The position numbers and the translations under genes are program-made. Below the pieces are notes generated by a model. It was not told the DNA's origin, did no database searches, and saw only the letters and a program-made list of their open reading frames with translations. A DNA stretch of 64,000 bases from Rhabditoides inermis (Eukaryota; Nematoda; Chromadorea; Rhabditida; Rhabditidae): assembly GCA_963966185.1 (NCBI GenBank), contig CAWZYM010000205.1, positions 428,501-492,500 of the forward strand, given 5' to 3'. This document shows positions 21,755 through 31,777 of this stretch, one piece after another. How positions within the stretch are numbered: position 1 is the stretch's first letter; each line of letters begins with the position of its first letter.

Positions 21755-23551
21755 GAGCCGCACCTGTCGTGCCGCAAGTGTGGTCTGTTCGTTTCAGTGG
21801 CGCATTGTCGCGAGCACGCCCTCTCCCATGCGCGCATCTACTCGTGCGGTTGGAAGAGGTGCAAGTACTCCTGGCCAGGTAAGCGCACACTTCTATTTTC
21901 CCGATTTTCATGTATTATATATTGACATTTCGTCTAACCTAAAACATGATTTATCGATCGATTCCTTCAGTTCGCAGCGAGATCGTGTCTCACATGCGCT
22001 CCGCGCACTCGGTCGACGATACGCGACAAGTGCGCGAGATGAACGCCGTCGAGGTTGGTTTTCATAAGTTATTTTGTATACATTTACAAAATACATTTTA
22101 AAAATAATTCAGCGCGCGGCGGAGCTGACGCGGGTGGCGGCGAGATGCTTCCCGGGCGCGAGCCTCGAACAGGTCGCCCCGCCCCCGGGCATCGAGAAGG
22201 TAATAATAGTTTGTACGGTTGGTAATAATTTATAAGGTGGAGGAGCACCTCTCGAACACCTCTCATACTATATGTACATGAAAATGCGATTCTGGATAAA
22301 TATTTGATTTGATTTGATTGAGGATGAGCATGTCAGTGTGGTCGGCAATGTGCCCGCAGACCATGCACGCGAGCTGCAGATTCTGAAAGAAGAGAAGACG
22401 CCCGCGCAGGTGATGTTTTTATTCCAGTTGACGACTTTGATGTAACATGCCATCTTCGATTCCGAAGTGAATCCGAACGTTTCTTGGCATCGTTAGTGGG
22501 AAGGCATTGCGTCAAAGATATGAATGCTATATCACGGCATTGAACGAACAGAGTGAAGCGTATTCCTAACACTTCATTCATTGCATTGCAGTTGTCGGAC
22601 GCGGAGTGGAACGCGCGCGGGGCGGCGCAGAGCGCGGCTTGGCGGGCGCGCGGCGCGTGGAACCGCCACGCTGGAGTCAAGAAGATCGTCAGCCGACTCA
22701 CACACGCGCGCGCCACCACAGTCCACTGCAATGTGTGTTATGTTATTGTAGTGATGTGTTCAAAACCAATAGTTTATTCAAATTACAAAATCCGTATCGC
22801 CATTGTACAGATATGTACTCGAAGTCTACTAATCGTATCAGTCACGATATTATTATTATTATCAGCCAAATCAGAAGCAGAACCTAGAGACGTTTCTTCA
22901 GAATCGTAGTGATGTGGCATTTTCAAACATTTCAAAAACGTGTGTTGACATTAAATGTTTATCGATTTGTAATGACGCAACTTTCCAGATGCCCAGCTGT
23001 GAGGCGGTGCTGAAGCTGGCGGAGCTGCCGGGGCACTGCCACCAGCGGCTCGAGAGACATGCCGCCACCCACTTCACACTCTACGCGTTCGGATGCAACG
23101 CGTGCGGATGGCAGACACAGTGTGAGGGAGGAGGGGAGGAAGGGAGCATCATACATCGTACAATGTTCAATCAAGCAGTATATGGGATCAAAGTGTACAA
23201 TACGTTTTTGATATCGTGTGTTGCAGTCTCGAATCGCCTGAGGAGCCACATCGCGAAGCACCACCACGGTAGCATGGCCACTTCGTTTGTCGATAGGAGG
23301 AAGGGCAGGGTGGGTAGGGGATGGGAGTATTGATTGATATCGAATGATCGATTTCACGTTTCACGTTGACGACGGATATTCTATGTAGAGTGTAGGATTA
23401 TTAATTGAAGCCTTTCGGTCATTTTAATGGATTGATTGTTTCGTTTTAGTCGGAGGCTACGATGAACGATATGGTGATGCGGTGCTTCGCGACCGAGGAG
23501 GAGAAGGAGTTGGTTGGCTGGAAGGAGAAGAAGGAGAAGGAGACGGAATAG
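21755..23551 (+). CDS. C2H2-like zinc-finger protein, copy B (5'-truncated)
   Basis: Eight plus-strand exons in phase: 21,755-21,878; 21,971-22,053; 22,113-22,199; 22,323-22,409; 22,592-22,732; 22,989-23,121; 23,227-23,309; 23,450-23,551 (TAG), 280 codons. They hold all four finger segments of copy A, including CNACGWQTQ joined to FSNRLRSHIAKHH. The fourth exon has lost its first ten codons (the Gln/Pro-rich start seen in copies A and C) but stays in frame by using a new AG at 22,321-22,322. There is no start exon, because sequence before 21,740 is unrelated. It is either a pseudogene or expressed from an unseen upstream exon. Confidence 0.6.
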
Positions 23552-23830
23552 GAGCGCGTTGGCGTTCTGTCTCCCGTCTCCCCTAAATGAAACTACCCAG
23601 GAAATGTTTTAGGCTGTATCAAATATTTGAAGTTTGTATAGGCGACTAATTATATTTTATATTCACGTTTTTTTTCTGTTTTGTATATTCATAATATTTA
23701 TTTGTTTTTAGTTGTTGTAACGAATTTCATAGATAATTTTATAATAAATATTTATGGCTTTTGGCTTGCAATTTTTTCTGTAGAATCATTGGTGAAACTC
23801 GATCCAAGCCTCGTGCCTATCTATCGAAAA

Positions 23831-25690
23831 ATGGGAATGGTACGTCAACGTATCAGTTTGCGGGTGATGCCACAGCCTGCTGTGACGGCGGATGATAGGG
23901 CGACTTCGAGTCGCGGTGTGCACGTGTCGAGCAGAAGGCAGTCGACGACTTCCGCCCAGTCTAAGGTGGAGAGATCCGAGAATTCGTGGCACGCCTAGGC
24001 CGCCACTGCCACCATTAGTATTAGTCTAAAGGAGGCAGATCGCCACTGCTGCGCATGACAGTTGCTCGGGGCGATCGTGTAGTTTCTTGCTTTGGTCCGA
24101 ACATTTCGATTAGTGATTTCGTTCTGTTTTGATCGAGCGATTGATTGATTGATTGTTGCAGACTACGCGCAGGAAGTCGATGAGACTGGAGAGACAGCCG
24201 AAGAAGGAAGCGACGGAGGAGGCGGTGAGCAGAGTGGCAGAGTGTGGATGTGTTGACGCAACATGCTGTTCCAGTCTCCAGTCGCAGTGGCAGTCAAGCC
24301 GGCGTACGCGAAGCAGCCCAAGCGCGAGATGGCCGAATCGGAGTGGGAGGGCGCCGCCCCCGCACTCCGGTTTGACTATGTCGAGGCGAAGCGCGAGCTG
24401 TGTCGCGGTGGGTGATGTAGCTTATAGATAAAGGAAAGTGGAATGTATTATGCGTACAAAGTCGAAATCAACGCTCACGCAGAACAGCATTTTTGTGCAT
24501 CCCTATCCAGAGCATTCGTCTCGCTGGACATTCCATTCTATATGAGTACACTTGTGACAATGTGATGTTGCAGGCTGTAACATATGACATTCTATGTTAA
24601 CATGTTTGTGTTAATTGTGACAATATTACAGTCTGTGAACTTGCAGACGCGGCGGACGTGGCGAATCTGGAGGCGCAGCACGCGCTGGCTATGTGTGGAG
24701 GTAGGCTGGTGAGCTACAAGCAGGGAGGAGTGCCGCAGTGGCAACAGCAGCTGCCGCCTGTCTTGGAGGTGTGTGGTTGGCATAGTGCTTACATCCTTTT
24801 TTGCCTAAAACGCGTAATTGTCAATATTAGGTTTGCAATATGGGGAGAATTGAGAATAGCACCGAACGCGTATCCTAGACGCGTATGATGCGTGCTCCTG
24901 TTCAGGTTCGGGGTGAGACTGGCAGTGGCTCCGGGCAGAGCGAGGGTCAGGGAGTTGAGATGGCGGACTGCGAGGGTGAGCCCGTGTCGCGTTCGGCAGC
25001 TGTCAAGGGAGGGGTGGCTGTGTGTGCGCGTGCGGGTGCGCACACTCGGGACGAGTATGAGGTGAGCATGAGGGGTTTGCAGTTGGAATGTTGATTATGC
25101 TGATATGCCGTGTCATGGCATGCATGAATGTATCTAGGCGTATAGATGTGTGAAGTGATCTATGCATGCACTTCGTTCCAGTTCGATGCTCGCTCTCGAT
25201 TGGCGGTCGATTCGCGCGGTGACTACCTGTTGAGTGAAGACGAGAATGATGGGAATGAGGAGGGGGATGGGGGCGGCGAGGCGATCGAGGTGGGTGTACG
25301 GTATATCGGTTTACGGTATATTGGTATACGGTATATCGGTGTACGGTACATCGGTATACGGTATATCGGTATACGGTGTAGTCTGTATTACATGTGTTGA
25401 AGTTTTGCTTGCCGATGTACCCTGTCTGGTTTTAGTCGCAACAGCGGGTGGTGCCATTTTGAATTTGACGAACTACGCTACCCGTGCGGCCGTTCTTCGC
25501 TCAGCTGCCTTTGAGGTGTTGTTTTATTATGTGTGTTTTTTTTTAAATTATTTTCATTTAGACGCCATAACATAGTCACAATGAACTTCTTCAGATGTCC
25601 GAGTCCGGCCTTCCTCCTCCGGTCGGCGGCAAGAGCTTGTTCGTCGTGCAAGAGCCCACGCCGATCAAACAAAAATGTACGTTTGTTGAA

Positions 25691-25727
<37 letters not shown>

Positions 25728-26306
25728 TAATTTTATTAGAGAGGGCGCGCAGCGCCCTCTCTTTTGGCTTAGGATAGGGCTCGCGCCAGAATTTTCAAGA
25801 AGCGATATCCAAAGGTCATGTTAGCAATAATGGGAACTCATCCAATTCATGCTAGTTAGATTCGCACTGTTCCGTAGGTCAGATCACTGGTCGACGGCAT
25901 CTTTGTATCTCTACTCTGAAAGAAGTTATGGACGATCCCGCGTGCGCACTAGGCGAAAGGCCAGCGTGTTTCGTGTCCCTCTCCCTCCCTCCTTCCTTCC
26001 TTCCTTCCTTCCCGTCACTACTTTTCCCAACTTGCACTTTGCGTGTAGTCCGCCCCGCCGCCGCCAGCGTCTAATGCGCGCCGGGTTTGCATTGTTTTGA
26101 CCCGCCAACTATAACCAGGAGGAAGAGCGCAGTAGGCGCGACACCGACTGGTAATAAGAAAATATGTTAACAAAAACGTTTTGTGAAACGTAACGGCGAT
26201 TCGTGAATACGTTGTGGACTGTGGTGCATGAGAGGAAGAAGAGAGAGAAGAGCAGAGATAGAGAGAGAATGGCAGATATATAGAGAGAGATGGAGAGAGA
26301 GATGGG

Positions 26307-26344
<38 letters not shown>

Positions 26345-29060
26345 TGACAGAGAGAGTAGTGACAGAGAAAAAGAACAGTGAGAGAGAACAGATGGAGAGA
26401 GAGAAAAACAAAGGGAGAGAGAGAACAGAAGGAGATATGTAGATAGATTAGTTTAGATATAATCCAGATGAATAGTTATAATTCAGCACGTTTCAAAAAT
26501 TTCTATGAAATTTAACAAAAGCACATATGTTTTCTTTAAAAAGTACTTGCGTAGAGAGATAAACTTTGTCTTAACCCAATGCAGCAAAAGCACATGCATA
26601 AAACGTTTACAAATACTAACACAAACCTGCGCATACTGAAATGTTTTGTTTTTGTTTCTAACAGTCGACCACAACGGAACAAATAGAAACGTGTAAACGT
26701 TTTATGCATGTGCTTTTGCTGCATTGGGTTAAGACAAAGTTTATCTCTCTACGCGAGTACTTTTTAAAGAAAATATCATATTGGATTCAGTGAGAACGTG
26801 CGCACGACGATCGACGATCTCACCAAAGCTGGCGAGCTCACCGCGCCTCACGGAGCTCTCCTCGGTCGCGCCACCGTGAGAGATCATCTACTTGTTCATG
26901 CATGACAATTCGCTCATCAGGCTCGCAAGCGTCTGTTCGGCGCGTGTGATTCGGCGACTGCGGCGGCGGAGAAACGGGCGCGTGTGGTGAATGAGAAGCG
27001 TCAAGTAGCGGTCAGTATCTTCAACTTTTTTCGAAGTGCCTTCTGCCTTCTAACTATCCTTGGAATCCCTAGCGAAACGCCTTTGATCTTGCCTTCAAGC
27101 TTTTTCAAACTATCTATGAATAGCCTCGAACGACTAGTTTTCAAGGTTTCAATAGGGTTTCAAAGGGGTTTCACCCCCGTGTGGTGAATGAGAAGCGTCA
27201 AGTAGCGGTCAGTATCTTCAACTTTTTTCGAAGTGCCTTCTGCCTTCTAACTATCCTTGGAATCCCTAGCGAAACGCCTTTGATCTTGCCTTCAAGCTTC
27301 TTCAAACTATCTATGAATAGCCTCGAACGACTAGTTTTCAAGGTGGTCCGAAGCATTTTGAGCTTTTTCGGAAGTGTCAAAAATGAATTGTCAATTGGAA
27401 GACGTTTCACAAGGCATTTCGGAGGTAGTTGAAAGGCATGTCGTGTCGAGAGTATTTTCAGGAGCCGCACCTGTCGTGCCGCAAGTGCGGTCTATTCGTG
27501 GCGGTTGCGCAGCGTCGCGAGCACGCCCTCTCCCACGCGCGCATCTACTCGTGTGGGTGGAAGCGGTGCAAGTACTCCTGGCCAGGTAAGCGCTTCCATA
27601 CCAGTCACTGTTGCTTTATATGCGGGGATAATTTCGCAATCACATGCCCTCGCTGAAAAAAGTGCAAACCCGGCGCGTCTCACATGCTGGCGGCTAGGGT
27701 ATATATACAAACGGCGCATGAGCGTCACTTACAGACAGACGGACGGACAGGCCGTTTTTTATATATTAGGATTAGGATCATCTCCCAATGTATCGATTGA
27801 TTCAGTTCGCGCCGAGATCGTGTCTCACATGTGCTCCGCGCACTCGGTCAACGATCCGCGACAAGTGCGCGAGATGAACTCCGTCGAGGTTGGTTTTAAA
27901 AGTTATTTTGTTCATACATTTACAATTTTTTGTTGTAAAAATCATTCAGCGCGCGGCGGAGCTGACGCGGGTGGCGGAGAGGTGCTTCCCGAGCGCGAGC
28001 CTCGAGCAGGTCGCCCCGCCCCCGGCCATCGAGAAGGTAATAATTATAATTTATAATTTATCTCACCTCTCATTTTATATGCTATGTGGTTGATAATAAT
28101 TTATAATTTATACTTACGATTGGTAATAATTTAGGTGGAGCCGCAGCAGCCGGCGCAACAGGAGGATGAGCATGTCAGTGTGGTCGGCAATGTGCTCGCG
28201 GTACATGTCCGGGAGCTGCAGGTTCTGCAAGAGAAGATGCCCGCACAGGTGCTGTCGTTATTCCATGATGTTTACATGAATATCTGTGTCATTCGTTTTG
28301 TTATTTTTAAAGGGAGTGTGCCCTCTGGTTTTCGAAGTTGAGTTAGCATCAGAATATTGAAATATGTAATAAATAGCGTACATTCTCATAGAAAAGTTAT
28401 GCTCAAGTCGCCTTGAAGTTCGTGTAATTTGCGCTCGAATACGCTCTTTCTAGAGAAAAGTGTGCAGAAATGTGCACAAACGTGCACAGTTGATGATGGT
28501 TTCTCCAACTTCCCGCCATTTGCGGCATATGGTCCAATTGACAAAAGTGTATTATTTTTGATGTATTTAAACATTCCGATGCTAACTCAACTTTGAAAAC
28601 TAGCGGGTACACTCCCTTTAAATCAATGATCAATGATTCTCAAACATGTACGTTTATTTCGTACTTGATGAAGATACGTTTCACTCTCTACCCATTCAGT
28701 TGACGACTTTGATGTAACATGCCATGTATGTCTTTCCGAAGTTAATCCGAACGTAGTATGGAAAGTCACTTAATTCATTCCTTTTGCAGTTGTCGGACGC
28801 GAATGCCTTTCTTGGCATCGCTAGGGAAGCATTCCGTCAAACTCAGTTCACTATTTCCAGTCGTCGGACGCGGAGTGGAACGCGCGCGGGGCGGCGCAGA
28901 GCGCGGCTTGGCGGGCGCGCGGCGCGTGGAACCGCCACGCTGGCGTCAAGAAGATCGTCACAAGACTCACACACGCGCGCGCCACCACTGTCCACTGCAA
29001 TGTGCGCATTTTAATTATTCTTACTCTCTTTTTTGTACAGTCTCACTTTCATTTTGTTTG

Positions 29061-29091
<31 letters not shown>

Positions 29092-29680
29092 ACATAATTT
29101 CAGAGGCCCAACTGTACGGCGGTGCTGAAGCTGGCGGAGTTGCCGGGGCACTGCCACCAGCGGCTCGAGAAACACGCCGCCAGCCACCTCTCTTTCAACG
29201 CGTTCGGATGCAACGCGTGTGGATGGCAGACGCAGGGTGGGTGAACTGTGTGTTATCATCGTCGGGCACTACGCACTCTGACAGACGCAGTGTGAGAGTG
29301 ATTAGTGCACAGTGCAGCGTGTGGATAGGAGGAGGTGGAGGCGGAGCATGTGAGGTCTAGCGACTACTATGGGTGTAAGAGGAAGAGGGGCATGAGAAGA
29401 TGAGAAGAATGGGGAGGTCGGAAGTCAAGCGGCTGACATGTGAACGTTGTGTATGAGAGGCATTGGTCACCGCTCCACCACGGCAACATGGAGTGCTTTG
29501 TCGACCGAAGGAAGGGCAGGGTGGGTGGGGGATGGGAGTATTGATTGATTGATGGATTGACTGATTGTTTCGTTTTAGTCGGATGCTACGATGAACGATA
29601 TGGTCATGCGGTGCTTCGCGACCGAGGAGGAGAAAGAGTTGGTTGGCTGGAAGGAGGAGGAGGAGAAGGAGACGGAATAG
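23831..29680 (+). CDS. C2H2-like zinc-finger protein, copy C (longest, damaged)
   Basis: Exons: 23,831-23,965 (MGMVRQRISLRV); 24,162-24,224 (TTRRKSMRLERQPKKE); 24,275-24,407; 24,647-24,768; 24,906-25,061 (Gly/Ser/Gln); 25,182-25,289 (acidic, SEDENDGNEEGDGG); 25,436-25,515; 25,595-25,676; 26,791-26,875; 26,921-27,010; 27,462-27,585; 27,806-27,888; 27,950-28,036; 28,135-28,248; 28,861-29,001; 29,104-29,236; a degenerate exon ending 29,520; 29,579-29,680 (TAG). Exon 7 is one base short and exon 8 seven bases short compared with copy A, so the frame into the fingers is lost. The last finger has lost its first His and the exon does not keep phase; reading on from 29,236 stops at once. Introns hold a 1-kb repeat insertion (25.7-26.8 kb), a 197-bp duplication and a Helitron-like insertion. 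A start downstream of the damage could still make a finger protein. Confidence 0.6.
25296..25380. repeat. 14-bp minisatellite in copy C intron
   Basis: About six units of the type TACGGTATATCGGT in the intron between exons 6 and 7 of copy C. The intron start GTGGGTG overlaps its edge. Confidence 0.85.
25737..26155 (+). mobile_element. Dispersed repeat R, copy 2, with Helitron-like right end
   Basis: The left 240 bp match 4,820-5,060 (same AGAGAGGGCGCGC palindrome start). The right part, from about 26,040, matches the right end of the Helitron-like repeat (CGCCGCCGCCAGCGT to CGACACCGACTGGTA). With the MITE at 26,529 it forms the roughly 1-kb insertion that splits an intron of copy C and is absent from copy A, where TTTTATATCATATTGG is continuous. 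Confidence 0.6.
26229..26440. repeat. GA-rich low-complexity tract
   Basis: Irregular GAGAGA units between repeat R and the MITE. Serine/leucine-rich minus-strand frames here are artefacts. Confidence 0.85.
26529..26773. mobile_element. MITE, family AAAGTACTTGCG
   Basis: Inverted arms of about 80 bp: TTCTTTAAAAAGTACTTGCG, then AACTTTGTCTTAACCCAATG, AGCACATGCATAAAACG, and the reverse at 26,692-26,773. The spacer is about 80 bp and has no gene. It lies directly upstream of exon 9 of zinc-finger copy C (26,791). Confidence 0.8.
26981..27374. repeat. 197-bp direct duplication across exon-intron border
   Basis: 26,984-27,180 and the sequence from 27,181 repeat with a 197-base period, starting in the coding GTGGTGAATGAGAAGCGTCA and including the splice donor GCG/GTCAGT. 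Copy C therefore has two candidate donors (27,010 and 27,207). Copies A and E have one. Confidence 0.9.
27599..27777 (-). mobile_element. Helitron-like non-autonomous element, copy 2
   Basis: Reverse complement of the 594-789 type: TCCTAATATATAAAAAACGG, then GTCCGTCCGTCTGTCTGTAA, CTCATGCGCC and a right end AGTGACTGGTA. It sits in the intron between finger exons 11 and 12 of copy C and is missing from the same intron in copies A and B, so it is a recent insertion. Confidence 0.5.
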
Positions 29681-30768
29681 GAGTGCGTTGGCGTTCTGTC
29701 TCCCGTCTCCCCTCAATGAAACTACCCAGGAAATGTTTTAGGCTGTATCAAATATTTGAAGTGTGTATAGGCGACTAATTATATTTTATATTCACGATTT
29801 TTTTCTGTTTCCCAGGTATATTTATGATATTTATTTGTTGTTAGTTGTTGTGAGTGAGTTGTTGTAACGAATTTCATAGATATAGTTGCTTTTATAATAA
29901 ACATTTATTAATTTTGACGTATTATTTTGTTTAGAATCATTGGTTGAACTCGCTCCAAGCTTATCTATTTATTACAAACGAAATTTTAATTATTTGTTTT
30001 GTATATTTTTGTATACGTAAATTTGTATCGATTTGAGATTTTCAGTGATATCTTTTTACAATTATTGTTGAACTAATAATAACTAATGTTTTGTGTATGA
30101 AGAATTTTATCGATGACGGTTTTCTCTGTTTTGTGGAGGTTTGTTTCTCGTTTGTCTCCTGATTGTTGAATTTTATTCTGAATAAAGTTTATAAAATGAG
30201 ACTGCTCTCAAAACTTTCTCAGATCTCAGGTGATCTTTTCCGACTTTATCGACTCTTTAGAATATTTTCCTTAGAATATTTAGAATATTTCGTTTCCAAA
30301 TAATAATAGAGGTTTGTTGATGTTTGCTGCGGAAAAGTCTGCATGTCTTTGGATTAAAACATCATACACCTCAGAGGTTACCATGGTTTCTTTTGTTGAT
30401 TTTATTCCGCTTTTATGTTTCCATTTCCGTCGTTTTCAAACTGTGTCTGTATCAACATACCTTTCATAACATTACATATCTTCAATCAAGCATTAGTCAT
30501 GTTGCCCGGTCATTGACTACTGAAGATGCACCAAGCTCCGCCTCCACAGGCGCCGCCCACATCCGATCAATGGTCTCTCAATGCTCTCTCTTTCCCGTGG
30601 CGTAGTGTGTGTGTGTGTGTGTGTGGTTTCCCGCCCAGCGGGCTCCTCTCTCTGCCCCCTCTCTCTCTTCTCTCTCCTCTTTTGCTCGCTCGGCTGTCTC
30701 CCTATTCCGGTCCCGCCCCCTCGCCATCTCTCAAACTCGCGGCGACAACGGCGACAGCAGGCGTCGCC
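29681..30768. other. Intergenic: remnant of next zinc-finger unit, then gene upstream region
   Basis: 29,681-29,985 continues the unit homology (TAGAATCATTGGTTGAACTC, the region before the first exon) but then diverges, so no fourth plus-strand unit follows. The remainder to 30,768 is A/T-rich without a convincing exon, followed by a TG run (30,606-30,625) and pyrimidine-rich sequence just upstream of the OSGIN-family start. Confidence 0.55.
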
Positions 30769-31736
30769 ATGCACCCGCGCTCCTCGCGCCTCATCTCCGG
30801 CCACAACAACAACAACAACAACAACAACTGCGCGCCGCAGCACACCGACGTCGTCATCATTGGTGGGTTCCGCAGTGTGCGTGTTTCGCAATGTGCCCCG
30901 GCAGCCGGTGGCGCAACGCGCGGCCTTTTGCCATCCGCTGTGTCCCTCTTTTCGAAACGCGCAACAGCCGTTTTCGGCTCGCCTTTCTCACTTCCTTGCC
31001 GGCGAGTGTTTGCACGAGAGAACGCGCGGACCGGCCATCGCAAATATTGCAGCGCGGCTTTTCGCGATCACTTTTTTGTGAGTGTGATTTAATGAACGAG
31101 TTGCAGGGAATGACAGTTCCCCTCCGCAAAGTGAATCTCTTAAGAGGGTACCTTTACCTTCCGTTGCAGGGAATGGTCCTGCGGGGCTGGCGCTCTCAGC
31201 GTTTCTGTCCGGGGTGACGCCGGTGTACAGCCGGCAGCACCCAGTCGACAAGGTGCACGACGGTCTGGTCGCAGACGCCGACCTCGGCCTACTCGAGCAG
31301 GCAAGTCGCGTTGGTTCAAATTCAAATTATTTATCCGGAATCGTGTTTCATGAACGTATGCAATAGTGTATGCATGGGTCCTCCGGGTTTCATAGGTCCT
31401 CACGTACGCAGAATAATGGACCGAAACAAGATTCCGTTGTGTATCTATCATGTTCTACTCTTTGATCTTCTATCTATTTTTAAAAACCCTCGTTATTTGT
31501 GATGCTCTCGCGTGTTTTTCATGTCGTGTCGGCCTAATCAGCTAATCGATGCGCGGGGTGTGAACGTGGTGTGTGATCCGCGTGCGCATGGCAAAAACGC
31601 CCTCTGCCAGTTTGGCACCTTCCGGCACGGGAGTGAAAGAAGAGTTTTCGGCACCGCGCGCTTGCTCTCTTGCTCTTTGGTCGGATTGTAAATATCACTC
31701 TGGTCTATCTCACTCGCCGCGACCTTTCCCTCTCCC

Positions 31737-31777
<41 letters not shown>

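Noticed and set aside
25296..25380. CRISPR-like array
   Set aside because: Short contiguous tandem units without spacers, in an intron of a eukaryotic gene.
30526..31217. Three overlapping plus-strand frames of 166-202 codons and matching minus-strand frames
   Set aside because: Only the frame containing the FAD-binding exon joins in phase with downstream exons. The others run through the intron and are GC-rich shadow frames.
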